DNA of 64,000 bases, from contig JAUVZX010000002.1 of assembly GCA_030602345.1 (NCBI GenBank), positions 1 to 64,000 of the forward strand, read 5' to 3'. The notes below the pieces were generated by a model. The model did no database searches. It had not been told where the DNA came from and worked only from the letters and a program-made list of their open reading frames with translations. Position 1 is the stretch's first letter; every line of letters starts with the position of its first letter. Shown here one piece after another: positions 15,644 to 25,741 of this stretch. Position numbers and translations under genes: made by a program. The stretch comes from Bacilli bacterium (GTDB taxonomy: Bacteria > Bacillota_I > Bacilli_A > RF39 > UBA660).

Positions 15644-15756
15644 TATCCTTGTCTTTGTTTATGTTTAGGATTTGAGCAAATTACTATTACTTTTCCCTTA
15701 CGTCTAACTATTTTACATTTATCACATATCTTTTTTACTGATGGTCTTACTTTCAT
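15644..15756 (-). pseudogene. rpmJ: 50S ribosomal protein L36 gene, frameshifted near its end
   Basis: L36 is a small zinc-binding protein of the 50S. The ATG at 15756 follows AGGAGG, and the first 32 residues are normal ([20 protein letters not shown]...), with zinc ligands C11, C14, C27 and H32. The family then ends with KQRQG and a stop. Here one A is missing after the His codon (around 15658-15662), so the frame reads [10 protein letters not shown] and runs on to a TAG near 15583, inside rpsM, giving 57 residues. The normal ending and its TAA (15644-15646) lie in the next frame. The span given is that of the undamaged gene. A sequencing or assembly error is quite possible. Confidence 0.8.
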
Positions 15757-15764
15757 AAATCCTC

Positions 15765-15980
15765 CTACTTTCTATAGGTTATACGCCCACGTGTTAAATC
15801 ATATGGCGATAGTTCTACTAATACAGTATCACCTGGTAAAATGCGAATATAGTTCATTCGGATTTTACCAGAAACGTGAGCGACTATAACATGTTTGTTG
15901 ATCAACTCAACTTTAAAACTACCACCGGGTAAGATATCTAATACCTTTCCCTCTATTTCAATAATATCATCTTTTGCCAT
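15765..15980 (-). CDS. infA: Translation initiation factor IF-1
   Basis: IF-1 binds the 30S A site during initiation and has an OB fold. The 71-residue protein has normal length and the family sequence: [21 protein letters not shown], then [20 protein letters not shown] and [15 protein letters not shown]. It sits between map and rpmJ, the usual place in Firmicutes. Confidence 0.98.
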   Translation of the reverse strand: MAKDDIIEIEGKVLDILPGGSFKVELINKHVIVAHVSGKIRMNYIRILPGDTVLVELSPYDLTRGRITYRK

Positions 15981-15984
15981 TTAA

Positions 15985-16728
15985 TCACCTCTTTGTCAAA
16001 ATTTCATAACCCTCTTTTGTAACTACAATTGTATGTTCAAAATGGGCAGATGGTTTTTTATCTTTAGTAACAATTGTCCAACCGTCACTTAACATTTTTA
16101 TCTTTGGACTTTTTAGATTCAGCATAGGTTCTACTGCAATTGTCATTCCTTCTTTTAAAATAATTTGAGAATTATTTTTAAAATTAGGAACATCAGGATC
16201 TTCATGTAAATTTCTACCAATTCCATGACCAACCAATTCTTTAACTACACCCAACTTTTTAGAAAGGGCATAATTTTCAATTGCTAATCCTATCTCGTTT
16301 AAATAACTACCATCTTTAATAGTTTTTAAACCCTCAAATAATGCCTTTTCAGTATGAATTAGCAAATACTCATCTTCATCTTTTATTTTTCCTACGGCGT
16401 AGGTCCATGCACTATCAGCATGATAACCTTCGTAAATGACTCCGATATCAATTGAAACAATATCTCCATTTTTTATTTTTTTTGATGAAGGCATTCCATG
16501 AACTACTTCATCATTAATTGAAACACATATGCTTCCAGGAAAACCCTGATATCCTTTAAATGAAGGATATCCTTTTTGGCTAACAATATAATTGTATGCT
16601 ATATCATCTAATTGTTTTGTTGTTATTCCATCTTTCAAATGATCTTTTAATAATTGATGAGTATCGTAGACTATCTCGCCTGCTTTTTTCATCAATTTAA
16701 TTTCATTTGGCTGTTTTACTGTAATCAT
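15985..16728 (-). CDS. map: Methionine aminopeptidase, type I
   Basis: The enzyme removes the N-terminal Met from new proteins using two metal ions. The 247-residue protein has the metal ligands in context: D in SIDIGVIYEGYHADSAWT, H in LVGHGIGRNLHEDP, and E in AVEPMLNL and AHFEHTIVV. There is no N-terminal zinc extension. The start at 16728 overlaps the end of adk by 26 bases, suggesting coupled translation. Confidence 0.97.
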   Translation of the reverse strand: MITVKQPNEIKLMKKAGEIVYDTHQLLKDHLKDGITTKQLDDIAYNYIVSQKGYPSFKGYQGFPGSICVSINDEVVHGMPSSKKIKNGDIVSIDIGVIYEGYHADSAWTYAVGKIKDEDEYLLIHTEKALFEGLKTIKDGSYLNEIGLAIENYALSKKLGVVKELVGHGIGRNLHEDPDVPNFKNNSQIILKEGMTIAVEPMLNLKSPKIKMLSDGWTIVTKDKKPSAHFEHTIVVTKEGYEILTKR

Positions 16729-17368
16729 AATCTTTCTCCAGAATTTCTTTAACTTGGCTAAATGTCAAATCACTATCTATACTTGTTATAAAGTGCAAGT
16801 CGTGATTTTCTCTATAATATTCAATCAATGGTAATGTCTCATTTTCAAAAGTTCTATATCTTTTAGCAAATGAAATTTCATTATCATCTTCTCTCTGAAT
16901 TAATTTAACATTACATGTATCACAAATTCCTTCATTGGTAGGTTTTTGCTTAATAAACGTTTTGTTATAAATTTTATTGCATTCAGGACACATTTGTCTA
17001 TCTAGAGTTCTCTTTAACGCTTCTTCTTTAGTTAATTCTAGTACAATTATTTTTCCAAATGGGATTTGTAACTCTTCAAGCAACTCATCATATAGTTTTG
17101 CTTGTTCAACAGTTCTTGGAAAGCCATCTAATATATATCCATCTTTACAATCATCAAGTAAAACTCTATGCTTTATTAAATTGATAGTTAATCTTGGATC
17201 TATTAAATGACCTTTTGCCAACTCTGTTCTTATAAATTCATCTTTTTTTGCCGCTTCTCTCAAAAGATCTCCTGCTGATATGTGAGGCATATTATAATAA
17301 CTCGATATCATGGCAGATTGAGTTCCTTTTCCTGAAGCTGGTGGTGCAATCAAAATTATATTTTTCAT
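16703..17368 (-). CDS. adk: Adenylate kinase with zinc-binding lid
   Basis: Adk converts AMP and ATP to two ADP. The P-loop APPASGKGT is at 8-16 (the usual GxPGxGKGT with A for G at its start), the AMP site includes SAGDLLR, and DGFPRT is at 81-86. The lid holds four cysteines (127, 130, 149, 152), the zinc form typical of Gram-positive bacteria. At 221 residues it is full length. Its start overlaps the secY stop by 4 bases, in the usual secY-adk-map order. Confidence 0.97.
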   Translation of the reverse strand: MKNIILIAPPASGKGTQSAMISSYYNMPHISAGDLLREAAKKDEFIRTELAKGHLIDPRLTINLIKHRVLLDDCKDGYILDGFPRTVEQAKLYDELLEELQIPFGKIIVLELTKEEALKRTLDRQMCPECNKIYNKTFIKQKPTNEGICDTCNVKLIQREDDNEISFAKRYRTFENETLPLIEYYRENHDLHFITSIDSDLTFSQVKEILEKDYDYSKTAK

Positions 17369-18630
17369 TTTCTCTTTCTTCTTTCTTTAGTATAAGTTGT
17401 ACTTAAAAGTTTCCCTTCAAGTTGTTTGTAACTTTCTAAAGCAACCCCAACGACAATTAGTAAACTTGTTCCACCAACTGTAACGCTTGCAGGTAATGTT
17501 GAAAATAATCCGAATACAATTGGTAATCCCGCTAAAAACGCTAAGAATAAAGCACCAACTATTGTAATTCTATTTAATACTGTCTTTAAATATTCATTTG
17601 TTTCTTTACCCGGTCTAACCGCTGGTATGAAACCACCATTTTTTTGTAGATTTTCAGATAATTCTTTAGGTTTAATTTGTAAAAATGTATAAAAATATGA
17701 AAATACTATTATTAATAATACATATAAAACAAATCCTGTCGCTGATGAAAGCGATAACCAATTATTTATAAATGAACTAACTGATTCATTCTTCATAAAA
17801 TCCGCTACTAAAGCAGGTGTTGAAACTAAAGACGATGCGAAGATAACCGGAACAACTCCAGCTGAGTTTAATTTAAATGGAATATAAGTTTGCTTTCCTA
17901 AAACACTAGATGATCTATTGGCATATTGAATTTGAATTCTTCTTTCTGCAAGTTGCACATAGACAACTCCAATTACAACGCCAAAGTATACTAACACATA
18001 TAATATAAATGCAATTATACCCATAATTCCTGCTGAACTAGCTGTTATTCCAGCCCATGCACTAGCAAACATTGTTGGCATACTAGCAATGATCCCTGCC
18101 ATAATTAGCATTGAAATACCATTACCAAACCCTTTTGCTGTTATTTGATCTCCCAACCATAATAAGAATGCTGTCCCCGCTGTTAAAATAACAGCAAATT
18201 GAACATATTGGAAAACAGATGCATCTTGAAGATAAGTAAATGAAAACATATACCCTTGAATAAAGGCAAGTGCTATACCTACATATCTAGTAATGGCATT
18301 AATCTTTTGTCTTCCGGTTTGACCTTGTTTAGCTAAATCAGCTATATAAGGTACTATATCCATTTCTAATAATTGCATGATAATTGAAGCTGTAATATAA
18401 GGCATTACTCCTAATGAAAAGATTGAAAACCTCTCCATAGCTCCACCACCCATAGCATTTATTAGTTCTAAAAAGCCTAAACTTCTTGTTCCCAAAGCAT
18501 TTTGATCTATCCCAGGAACAATAATTGCTATTCCTAATTTAAAAATAAATAATGCACCAAAAGTAAATAATATTCTTTTTTGCAAGTCTTTATTTTTTGG
18601 ACTAAATATTTGCAATAATTTAGCAAACAT
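17365..18630 (-). CDS. secY: Protein translocase subunit SecY
   Basis: SecY forms the protein-conducting channel of the cytoplasmic membrane. The 421-residue protein shows about ten hydrophobic segments. Conserved parts include the plug region after GIDQNALG, GVMPYITASIIMQLL, GNGISMLIMAGI and the cytosolic loop QYANRSSSVLGKQTYIPFKLN. PGKETNEYLKTVLNRIT is the loop that contacts the ribosome and SecA. It follows rplO by 2 bases. Confidence 0.98.
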   Translation of the reverse strand: MFAKLLQIFSPKNKDLQKRILFTFGALFIFKLGIAIIVPGIDQNALGTRSLGFLELINAMGGGAMERFSIFSLGVMPYITASIIMQLLEMDIVPYIADLAKQGQTGRQKINAITRYVGIALAFIQGYMFSFTYLQDASVFQYVQFAVILTAGTAFLLWLGDQITAKGFGNGISMLIMAGIIASMPTMFASAWAGITASSAGIMGIIAFILYVLVYFGVVIGVVYVQLAERRIQIQYANRSSSVLGKQTYIPFKLNSAGVVPVIFASSLVSTPALVADFMKNESVSSFINNWLSLSSATGFVLYVLLIIVFSYFYTFLQIKPKELSENLQKNGGFIPAVRPGKETNEYLKTVLNRITIVGALFLAFLAGLPIVFGLFSTLPASVTVGGTSLLIVVGVALESYKQLEGKLLSTTYTKERRKRK

Positions 18631-18631
18631 A

Positions 18632-19075
18632 TTAGATCACCTCTGCTTTTCCACCTAATTTTTCTATTTGTTCTTTTGCTTCTTTTGAAAATTTATTGGC
18701 TTGAACATGTAACTTTTTCTCTAAAGTTCCATTTCCTAACACTTTAACTCCATCTAATTGTTGTTTTAAAAGACCCATTTCTTTTAAAATTTCTGGAGTT
18801 ACTGTTGCTTCGTTATCAAATTTATTTAAATCATCTAAGTTAATAACTGCATAAGTTGTTTTAAACTTAGCATTGCTAAAACCTCTTTTAGGTAATCTTT
18901 TGAATAAAGGTAATTGTCCACCTTCGAACATTGGACCTTTTCCACCACCACTACGAGCTTTTTGCCCTTTGTGACCTTTACCTGATGTTTTACCAAGACC
19001 ACTACCAACACCGCGACCAAGTCTTTTACGTTCTTTAGTAGCTCCTGGATGCGCTTTTATCTCATGTAATTTCAT
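18632..19075 (-). CDS. rplO: 50S ribosomal protein L15
   Basis: L15 is a central assembly protein of the 50S. The 147-residue protein starts [20 protein letters not shown] and has the long Gly/Lys-rich N-terminal extension with [13 protein letters not shown] and [17 protein letters not shown]. It starts 2 bases after rpsE. The gene usually between rpsE and rplO, rpmD (L30), is absent, and there is no room for it. Confidence 0.98.
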   Translation of the reverse strand: MKLHEIKAHPGATKERKRLGRGVGSGLGKTSGKGHKGQKARSGGGKGPMFEGGQLPLFKRLPKRGFSNAKFKTTYAVINLDDLNKFDNEATVTPEILKEMGLLKQQLDGVKVLGNGTLEKKLHVQANKFSKEAKEQIEKLGGKAEVI

Positions 19076-19076
19076 A

Positions 19077-19586
19077 TTATAAAATCTCCTCTACTGTTTT
19101 TCCACGTAATTTAGCAACATGGCTAGCTGTTCTTTGTGATTTTAGAGCATTTAAAGTAGCATATGCAACGTTTAATTTAGTATTAGACCCTAGAGATTTA
19201 GAAAGTACATCTTTAACTCCAGCTAATTCTAAAACCGAACGAACAGCACCACCAGCTTTTACTCCAGTACCTTTAGAAGCAGGTTTCAACATAATTTTAC
19301 TTGCTCCTTGTTCACCAAATGCTTCATGAGGAATTGTACTCTCATTAACAATTGGTACTTTAATTACATTTTTTGTAGCAGATTGAACAGCTTTTTTAAT
19401 AGCATCTTGAACTTCATTAGCTTTTCCTGTTCCTATTCCAACAGTTCCATTACGATCTCCTACAACGGCTACCGCAGCAAAACGGAATGTACGTCCACCT
19501 TTTGTTACTTTAGTAACACGACCAACATTAATTATTTCTTCGTCGTATAACTTAGGTTGTTTTGGTTCTCTCATTCTCTTTTCCAT
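19077..19586 (-). CDS. rpsE: 30S ribosomal protein S5
   Basis: S5 helps decoding accuracy and 30S assembly. The 169 residues include the double-stranded RNA-binding-like domain with [38 protein letters not shown] and [20 protein letters not shown]. The start could also be the internal Met at residue 5. The next gene is rplO rather than rpmD. Confidence 0.97.
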   Translation of the reverse strand: MEKRMREPKQPKLYDEEIINVGRVTKVTKGGRTFRFAAVAVVGDRNGTVGIGTGKANEVQDAIKKAVQSATKNVIKVPIVNESTIPHEAFGEQGASKIMLKPASKGTGVKAGGAVRSVLELAGVKDVLSKSLGSNTKLNVAYATLNALKSQRTASHVAKLRGKTVEEIL

Positions 19587-19594
19587 ATTGCCTC

Positions 19595-19957
19595 CTAAAA
19601 TTCTAATCCATTTGCACGAGCTGCATCCGCTAATGCTTTAACACGACCGTGATATTGGTATCCACCTCTATCAAAAGTCACTTTTGTTATTTTTGCTTTT
19701 TTTGCTCTCTTAGCAAGTAATTCACCAACTTTAGTAGCAGCTTCTACATTACCACCATTTTCAAGTTTTAATTCCTTGTCAATTGATGAAGCACTAACTA
19801 GAGTAACGGCATTCTTATCATCTATGATTTGAGCAAAAATATTTTGATTTGATCTAAAGACATTTAAACGTGGAATTTCAGTTGTTCCCACAACTTTTTC
19901 ACGAATTCTCTCATGTCTTGCTTTACGTAATTCATTACGTGATTTCTTTAATATCAT
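19595..19957 (-). CDS. rplR: 50S ribosomal protein L18
   Basis: L18 binds 5S rRNA in the central protuberance together with L5. The 120 residues have the typical [39 protein letters not shown] and the end [16 protein letters not shown]. Position between rplF and rpsE is standard. Confidence 0.98.
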   Translation of the reverse strand: MILKKSRNELRKARHERIREKVVGTTEIPRLNVFRSNQNIFAQIIDDKNAVTLVSASSIDKELKLENGGNVEAATKVGELLAKRAKKAKITKVTFDRGGYQYHGRVKALADAARANGLEF

Positions 19958-19982
19958 AGCAATTCTCCTTTACTTTATTGCT

Positions 19983-20513
19983 TTACGCTGCTTTCTTTCC
20001 TTCTTTACGAATAATAACTTCGTCTTTATATCTAATTCCTTTTCCTTTATAAGGTTCAGGTTTTCTTATTTTACGAACATTTGCAGCAAATTCGCCAACA
20101 AGAATTTTATCAATTCCTCTTATAGTTAATTCTGTATTGCTTGGTGATTCCAAAGCGATACCTGAAGGAATTTCCATCTCTACAGGATGTGAATATCCTG
20201 CTGTTACTACTAATTTTTCTCCTTTTAGAGCAAAACGATAACCAACACCAACAGATTCTAATTTCTTTTCAAAACCATCTGTTACACCAATAATTAAATT
20301 TTTAATATTAGCGTTTGCTGTTCCGTGGAAATTTTTTACACTATCATTTTCTCTAGTTGTAACTAATTTTCCTTCTTCAATAACAACATTTATTTTTGGA
20401 TTGATTTCTGTAGAAAGTTCTCCCTTTGGTCCTTTAACTGTAACAACACTGTTATTTACCGTTATACTAACTCCATTTGGAATAATTAGTTCTCTATTTC
20501 CTATACGACTCAT
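19983..20513 (-). CDS. rplF: 50S ribosomal protein L6
   Basis: L6 lies near the factor-binding site of the 50S. The 176-residue protein has two related domains, starting MSRIGNRELIIPNGVSITVN, with VTVKGPKGEL and the C-terminal KIRKPEPYKGKGIRYKDEVI. Length and context are normal. Confidence 0.98.
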   Translation of the reverse strand: MSRIGNRELIIPNGVSITVNNSVVTVKGPKGELSTEINPKINVVIEEGKLVTTRENDSVKNFHGTANANIKNLIIGVTDGFEKKLESVGVGYRFALKGEKLVVTAGYSHPVEMEIPSGIALESPSNTELTIRGIDKILVGEFAANVRKIRKPEPYKGKGIRYKDEVIIRKEGKKAA

Positions 20514-20528
20514 AATTATACCTTCTTT

Positions 20529-20927
20529 CTACCATATGTAAGCTAAAACTTCGCCACCTAAGTTTTCTTGTTTAGCTTGTTTTCCAGTCATAACACCTTT
20601 TGATGTTGAAACGATTGAAATTCCAAGTCCATTTAAAACTTTTGGTAATTCTTCTGATTTAGCGTATACACGTAGTCCTGGTTTAGAAATTCTTTTTAAA
20701 CCTGTAATTACGCGTTCTTTATTTGAATATTTTAAAGTTAAAACAATTACTTCTTCAACTTCTTTTTTGTTTAATTTATATTCTGATATAAATCCTTCTT
20801 CTTTTAAAATTCTCGCGATCTCTAACTTCATTTTTGAAGCGGGAACTTCAACTTGATTAGCTCTCATTTGATTTGCATTACGAATTCTCGTAAGCATATC
20901 TGCGATTGGATCAGTTACTACTGTCAT
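20529..20927 (-). CDS. rpsH: 30S ribosomal protein S8
   Basis: S8 binds helix 21 of 16S rRNA and in many bacteria regulates the spc genes. The 132 residues begin with [20 protein letters not shown] and end with [20 protein letters not shown] plus VLAYIW, the standard C-terminus. Confidence 0.98.
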   Translation of the reverse strand: MTVVTDPIADMLTRIRNANQMRANQVEVPASKMKLEIARILKEEGFISEYKLNKKEVEEVIVLTLKYSNKERVITGLKRISKPGLRVYAKSEELPKVLNGLGISIVSTSKGVMTGKQAKQENLGGEVLAYIW

Positions 20928-20944
20928 ATTATCCTCCCTTCGAT

Positions 20945-21130
20945 TTACCAGCTTGATTTTTTCATGCCTGGTATTTGTCCTTTATAAGCTAGTTCTCTGA
21001 AACATATACGGCATACACCATATTTACTCAAAACAGCATGTGGTCTTCCACACTTAGTACATCTGCTGTACTGTCTTACTTTGAACTTTGGTTCCCTACT
21101 AGCTTTTACTATCATGCTTTTTTTAGCCAT
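20945..21130 (-). CDS. rpsN: 30S ribosomal protein S14, type Z (zinc-binding)
   Basis: This short, 61-residue S14 carries two C-x2-C pairs (CTKC and CRIC) that bind zinc, with the family core [20 protein letters not shown] and end [11 protein letters not shown]. It sits between rplE and rpsH as in most Gram-positive bacteria. Confidence 0.98.
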   Translation of the reverse strand: MAKKSMIVKASREPKFKVRQYSRCTKCGRPHAVLSKYGVCRICFRELAYKGQIPGMKKSSW

Positions 21131-21153
21131 TATTCTATATCCTCCCTTTAGAG

Positions 21154-21693
21154 TTATTTCTTAAACGGCATACCAAAGCCTTTTAAGAGATCGTACGCTT
21201 CTTCATTTGTTTTAGCTGTTGTTACAAATACAACATCCATACCACGCACTTTAACTACATCATCATATTCTATTTCCGAGAAAATTAATTGTTCTGTTAA
21301 ACCTAAAGTATAATTTCCACGTCCATCAAATGATTTATTTGATATTCCTCTGAAATCTTTTACCCTTGGTAATGTAATACTAATTAGTTTATCCAAAAAG
21401 TTATACATTTTTTCTCCTCTTAAAGTTACTTTGCAACCAATTGGTTGATTTTCTCTAAGTTTGAAACCCGCTATTGCTTTTTTAGCTAAAGTTTTAACTC
21501 CTCTTTGTCCTGTTATAACTTGTAAGTCGTTCATTGCTGCATCAATTAATTTTGAATTAGTTGTTGCATCACCAACTCCAATATTTATAACAATCTTGTC
21601 AAGTTTAGGAGCTTCCATAACTGATTTATAGTTATATTTTTCTTTCAAACTCGGTACTATTTCTTTATTATATTTTTCTTTTAGGCGGTTCAT
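21154..21693 (-). CDS. rplE: 50S ribosomal protein L5
   Basis: L5 binds 5S rRNA and touches S13 across the subunit interface. The 179 residues contain [58 protein letters not shown] and the end [18 protein letters not shown]. Normal length. Confidence 0.98.
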   Translation of the reverse strand: MNRLKEKYNKEIVPSLKEKYNYKSVMEAPKLDKIVINIGVGDATTNSKLIDAAMNDLQVITGQRGVKTLAKKAIAGFKLRENQPIGCKVTLRGEKMYNFLDKLISITLPRVKDFRGISNKSFDGRGNYTLGLTEQLIFSEIEYDDVVKVRGMDVVFVTTAKTNEEAYDLLKGFGMPFKK

Positions 21694-21707
21694 TCTGTTC
21701 CTCCTTC

Positions 21708-22016
21708 TTAATCTATTTTCTCGTTAGATTTTTTGGCAACTCTAACTTTGTTACCTTTTTTGTCGATTGTATGCCCGATTCTCGTTCTAACTTTTGCTTT
21801 AGGATCAATGTGCATCACATTTGATACATGAACTGGAGCTTCACGGTCTACAATGCTTCCCGGTGTTTGTCCATTAGGTTTAATAGTTTTTTTAACCATA
21901 TTAATACCTTCTACGACTACTTTATTATCATTTCTTAAAATTGTTGTGATTTTTCCTTCTTTACCACGATCTTTCCCCGTGATAACAACAACTTTATCTC
22001 CTACTTTAAAATTCAT
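21708..22016 (-). CDS. rplX: 50S ribosomal protein L24
   Basis: L24 starts 50S assembly and lies at the tunnel exit. The 102 residues have the KOW motif ([20 protein letters not shown]), [13 protein letters not shown] and the [14 protein letters not shown] block. Normal for Bacilli. Confidence 0.98.
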   Translation of the reverse strand: MNFKVGDKVVVITGKDRGKEGKITTILRNDNKVVVEGINMVKKTIKPNGQTPGSIVDREAPVHVSNVMHIDPKAKVRTRIGHTIDKKGNKVRVAKKSNEKID

Positions 22017-22025
22017 GCATACCTC

Positions 22026-22394
22026 CTATAACACTTCTTTAGCTAGTGATATAATTTTCATATAATCTTTATCACGTAACTCACGCGCTACTGGTCCAAA
22101 TACACGAGTTCCATAAGGACTCTTGTCTTCTTTGATAAGAACGCAAGCGTTGTCATCAAATTTGATGTATGAACCATCGTCACGTCTTAAACCTTGTTTT
22201 GTTCTAACGATTACCGCTTTAACAACTTTACTTTTTGGTACAGTACCATTAGTTGTAGCTTTTTTTACTGTACCCACTACTACATCACCGATATTACCGG
22301 TTTTAACTTTGCTTCCACCAAGAACACGAATTACCATTATTTCACGTGCTCCAGAGTTGTCAGCAACTTTTAAAATACTTTGTTGTTGAACCAT
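22026..22394 (-). CDS. rplN: 50S ribosomal protein L14
   Basis: L14 lies at the subunit interface. The 122 residues begin [19 protein letters not shown] and contain [20 protein letters not shown] and [20 protein letters not shown]. Normal length and position. Confidence 0.98.
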   Translation of the reverse strand: MVQQQSILKVADNSGAREIMVIRVLGGSKVKTGNIGDVVVGTVKKATTNGTVPKSKVVKAVIVRTKQGLRRDDGSYIKFDDNACVLIKEDKSPYGTRVFGPVARELRDKDYMKIISLAKEVL

Positions 22395-22416
22395 TTTACT
22401 TCCTCCTTTGCGTCAA

Positions 22417-22677
22417 TTATAAAATAATTGCTTTCTCAATGATTTCGACTAAACGAAAACGTTTTGTTCTTGATAATGGTCTTGTTTCAACGATTAAAAC
22501 TTTATCGCCTTCTTTTGCTTGATTTAGTTCATCATGTGCATAATATTTTTTAGAATATTTAACACGTTTTTTGTATAATGGGTGAGTTTTATAAGTTTCA
22601 ACTAAAACTGTAATAGTTTTGTCGCTTTTAGCACTTACTACTTTACCAATAAATTCTTGTGCACTTCTCTTATTCAT
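22417..22677 (-). CDS. rpsQ: 30S ribosomal protein S17
   Basis: S17 is an OB-fold 30S assembly protein. The 86 residues contain [39 protein letters not shown] and the end [18 protein letters not shown]. It follows rpmC by 12 bases. Confidence 0.98.
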   Translation of the reverse strand: MNKRSAQEFIGKVVSAKSDKTITVLVETYKTHPLYKKRVKYSKKYYAHDELNQAKEGDKVLIVETRPLSRTKRFRLVEIIEKAIIL

Positions 22678-22689
22678 GTTTTCCTCCCC

Positions 22690-22887
22690 TTAATCTTTCT
22701 TCATTTCGCGTTCATGAATGATTGTTTTCATTCTTGCGACCATTTTTCTTAATTCTCTAATTCTTGAAGGTTTTTCAAGACTTCCAGTAGCTTGACTAAA
22801 ACGTAAATTAAATAATTCTTCTTTATATTCTTCAATTTTATTCAATAATTCTATATTAGATAATTCTCTAATTTCGTTATTCTTCAT
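22690..22887 (-). CDS. rpmC: 50S ribosomal protein L29
   Basis: L29 is a small two-helix protein at the tunnel exit that helps bind SRP and trigger factor. The 65-residue product starts at an ATG at 22887 after GTGAGG and overlaps the end of rplP. It has the family block [20 protein letters not shown] followed by [12 protein letters not shown]. An in-frame start 12 bases upstream is less likely. Confidence 0.96.
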   Translation of the reverse strand: MKNNEIRELSNIELLNKIEEYKEELFNLRFSQATGSLEKPSRIRELRKMVARMKTIIHEREMKKD

Positions 22888-23308
22888 TAGCCTCACCACT
22901 TTCTTTTTTCACAAATTTACATTTGATTGGTAACTTGTGCATTGCAAGACGTAAAGCTTCTCTAGCTACTTCTTCTTCCACACCCGCTATTTCAAACATA
23001 ATTTTATTTTTCTTAACAACAGCTACCCATAATTCTGGAGTACCTTTACCTTTACCCATACGTGTTTCTAATGGAATTCTAGTTAATGATAAGTGTGGAA
23101 AAATATTTATCCAAACTTTTCCGCCACGTTTCATATATCTAGTCATCGCAACACGCGCTGATTCGATTTGTTGTTGTGTTATCCATGCCCCTTCAAGAGC
23201 CATTAAACCATATTCTCCTTGGTTTAACTTTGTGTTACCCCTTGCATTTCCTTCGTAAGAAAGGCGATGAGGTCTACGATATTTAGTTCTCTTTGGTATT
23301 AATGCCAT
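22877..23308 (-). CDS. rplP: 50S ribosomal protein L16
   Basis: L16 helps position tRNA in the A site. The protein starts at [20 protein letters not shown] (ATG at 23308, inside the end of rpsC) and is 143 residues long. It contains [38 protein letters not shown] and the [20 protein letters not shown] block. A longer frame upstream would lie entirely in rpsC. Confidence 0.98.
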   Translation of the reverse strand: MALIPKRTKYRRPHRLSYEGNARGNTKLNQGEYGLMALEGAWITQQQIESARVAMTRYMKRGGKVWINIFPHLSLTRIPLETRMGKGKGTPELWVAVVKKNKIMFEIAGVEEEVAREALRLAMHKLPIKCKFVKKESGEANEE

Positions 23309-23960
23309 TTTCCTTGCCTCCCTTTTTCTTACTTGGAAGGATTTCACCTTTATATATCCACACTTTTACTCCGATTTTTCCAAACGTAGTATCAGCTTCT
23401 TTGATTGAATAATCAATATCTGCTCTTAAAGTATGAAGTGGAACCATTCCCTCAGTATAACCTTCACTTCTAGCAATGTCTGCACCACCTAGACGGCCAG
23501 AAACTAAAGTTTTTATACCTTTTGCTCCGGCTTTCATTGTATTTCTAATAGCTCTTTTTTGAGCCACTCTAAACGAAACACGGTTTTCGATTTGACGAGC
23601 TATGCCTTCGGCTACTAATGCTGCATCTAAATCTGGATTTTTAACTTCCATAATAGAGATTTGAATGTTTTCGTCAACTAATTTAACTAATTCTTTTCTC
23701 ATCTTTTCAATTTCTGCTCCACCATGTCCGATTACAACACCTGGTTTAGCTGTATTGATAATTACTTCTGTTTTTTTACTATTTCTTTCTATTAAAATAC
23801 TAGAAACAGCTGCATCTTTAAGATTTTTCTCTAAAAATTTTCTTATTAGAACATCATTTTTTAGAAATTTAGCAAAATCTTTATTACTCGCGAACCATTT
23901 AGATTCCCAAGTTTTATTAATTCCGATTCTAAGTCCTACTGGACTAACTTTTTGTCCCAT
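23283..23960 (-). CDS. rpsC: 30S ribosomal protein S3
   Basis: S3 is at the mRNA entry tunnel and has helicase-like activity with S4. The 225-residue protein begins [20 protein letters not shown], has the KH domain with [20 protein letters not shown], and the C-terminal [20 protein letters not shown]. Overlaps rplP by 26 bases. Confidence 0.98.
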   Translation of the reverse strand: MGQKVSPVGLRIGINKTWESKWFASNKDFAKFLKNDVLIRKFLEKNLKDAAVSSILIERNSKKTEVIINTAKPGVVIGHGGAEIEKMRKELVKLVDENIQISIMEVKNPDLDAALVAEGIARQIENRVSFRVAQKRAIRNTMKAGAKGIKTLVSGRLGGADIARSEGYTEGMVPLHTLRADIDYSIKEADTTFGKIGVKVWIYKGEILPSKKKGGKENGINTKEN

Positions 23961-23975
23961 TAATTCCCTCCTTTG

Positions 23976-24311
23976 CTAATTTCTTTCACTAACGACTACT
24001 GTTATGTGACTTGTTCTTTTTTTAATAGGTGATGCGTATCCTCTTGGACCCGCTTTCACTCTTTTCATCACTTTTCCTTCGTTAGCTACTACATAACTTA
24101 CGTATAAGTTTTCTTTATTTAATTTATTGTTGTTTTCTGCGTTAGCTACAGCTGACGTTAAAACTTTCCTAACAACTCTTGCCGCTTCTTTATTCAAGTG
24201 AGCAAGAATTCTATCAGCTTCTGCAACGTCTTTCCCTCTAATTAGATCTATCACCAATCTAGCTTTTCTTGGGGGAACTCTAACTCCTTTAGCAATTGCT
24301 TTTGCTTCCAT
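23976..24311 (-). CDS. rplV: 50S ribosomal protein L22
   Basis: L22 lines the exit tunnel; its loop is a site of macrolide resistance. The 111 residues contain [20 protein letters not shown] and the loop region [20 protein letters not shown]. Standard length and position. Confidence 0.98.
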   Translation of the reverse strand: MEAKAIAKGVRVPPRKARLVIDLIRGKDVAEADRILAHLNKEAARVVRKVLTSAVANAENNNKLNKENLYVSYVVANEGKVMKRVKAGPRGYASPIKKRTSHITVVVSERN

Positions 24312-24335
24312 TCTCAGTACCTCCTACACTATTCT

Positions 24336-24599
24336 CTATTTCTGATTTCCGTGTCCGCCAAATTTACGTGTCGGAACGAATTCGCCAAGTTTGTGACCAA
24401 CCATTTCTTCAGTTACATATACTGGAATAAATTCTTTTCCATTATGAACTGCAAAAGTGTGCCCAATAAAATTTGGATAAATTGTAGAACGGCGTGACCA
24501 AGTTTTGATTACTTCTTTTTTTCCTGAAAGAGTTACTTTTTCTACTTTATTCTTTAAATGTTCATCAATGAACGGTCCTTTTTTTAAACTTCTTGCCAT
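24336..24599 (-). CDS. rpsS: 30S ribosomal protein S19
   Basis: S19 forms part of the 30S head with S13. The 87-residue protein begins [20 protein letters not shown] and ends [18 protein letters not shown], with the usual [20 protein letters not shown] core. Confidence 0.98.
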   Translation of the reverse strand: MARSLKKGPFIDEHLKNKVEKVTLSGKKEVIKTWSRRSTIYPNFIGHTFAVHNGKEFIPVYVTEEMVGHKLGEFVPTRKFGGHGNQK

Positions 24600-24613
24600 T
24601 TAAACTATCCTCC

Positions 24614-25444
24614 CTATTTCGCACGGCGACGAACAATTAGCTTGTTAGACGCTTTCTTAGTATCTCTTGTCTTATATCCAAGAGCTGGTTTACCCCAAGG
24701 TGTAACCGGACCAGAACGACCAATAGGCGCTCTACCTTCACCACCACCATGAGGGTGATCATTTGGATTCATAACAGAACCACGAACTGTAGGTTTAATA
24801 CCCATGTGACGTTTACGTCCTGCTTTACCATAATTAATTAATTCATGATCTTCATTTCCAACAACACCAACTGTTGCACGGCATACACTTAGAACTTTTC
24901 TAACTTCGCCACTGCTCAATCTTAATAATGTATGTCTTCCTTCATTTCCTAGAATTTGAACACTGCTCCCTGCCGAACGAGCCATTTGGCCACCTTTTCC
25001 AGGTTTTAATTCAACGTTATGAACAAATGTTCCTTCGGGAATATTTGATAAAGGTAAACTATTACCAACTTTAATGTCTGCTGCTGTACCGCTTTCGATT
25101 TTATCTCCAACGTTTAATCCTTTAGGAGCAAGAATGTATCTTTTTTCTCCATCCGCATAAGATATTAAAGCTATGTTTGATGTTCTATTTGGATCATATT
25201 CTATTGCTGTTACTGTACCAATAATTCCATCTTTATTTCTAATAAAGTCGATGATTCTATACTTTCTTTTAGCACCACCACCACGATGTCTTACTGTGAT
25301 TTGTCCAGTGTTATTACGTCCACCAGATTTTTTTAAAGTAACAACTAATGACTTCTCAGGACTTTTCTTACTTAATTGTTTGTTTACCAAAGTTGTCATT
25401 CCTCTTAAACCAGGTGTAACTGGTTTGTAACTTTTTATAGCCAT
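24614..25444 (-). CDS. rplB: 50S ribosomal protein L2
   Basis: L2 is essential for subunit joining and lies near the peptidyl transferase centre. The 276 residues contain [20 protein letters not shown] and the highly conserved [19 protein letters not shown], which includes the His needed for activity. Normal length. Confidence 0.98.
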   Translation of the reverse strand: MAIKSYKPVTPGLRGMTTLVNKQLSKKSPEKSLVVTLKKSGGRNNTGQITVRHRGGGAKRKYRIIDFIRNKDGIIGTVTAIEYDPNRTSNIALISYADGEKRYILAPKGLNVGDKIESGTAADIKVGNSLPLSNIPEGTFVHNVELKPGKGGQMARSAGSSVQILGNEGRHTLLRLSSGEVRKVLSVCRATVGVVGNEDHELINYGKAGRKRHMGIKPTVRGSVMNPNDHPHGGGEGRAPIGRSGPVTPWGKPALGYKTRDTKKASNKLIVRRRAK

Positions 25445-25456
25445 AAAGTCCTCCTT

Positions 25457-25741
25457 CTAGTTAAGTTCAATTGAACTTCCTTCTTTTAATTTAACAATAG
25501 CTTTTTTAACTTTGTTTGTCATTCCAGTGTACTTACCCACTCTTTTTTTACGTGGTTTTACATTTATTGTATTAACACTTTCAACTTCAACATTAAATAT
25601 TTTTTCTATCGCTTGTTTGATTTGAGTTTTGTTAGCTCTTACATCAACACTAAATGTGAATGTATTATTTTCTTGAGCTAATTTAGCGCTTTTTTCTGTT
25701 ACGATTGGCGCTTTAATAATATCTCTATAATTACTTAACAT
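25457..25741 (-). CDS. rplW: 50S ribosomal protein L23
   Basis: L23 is the main docking site for SRP and trigger factor at the tunnel exit. The 94-residue form has [19 protein letters not shown], the [20 protein letters not shown] block and the extended loop [20 protein letters not shown]. Its start overlaps the stop of rplD by one base. Confidence 0.98.
   Translation of the reverse strand: MLSNYRDIIKAPIVTEKSAKLAQENNTFTFSVDVRANKTQIKQAIEKIFNVEVESVNTINVKPRKKRVGKYTGMTNKVKKAIVKLKEGSSIELN

Noticed and set aside
18835-19020. A 61-codon frame overlapping rplO on the same strand
   Set aside because: It lies inside the well-supported L15 gene in another frame and has no family pattern; its Val/Lys-rich sequence reflects L15 codons.
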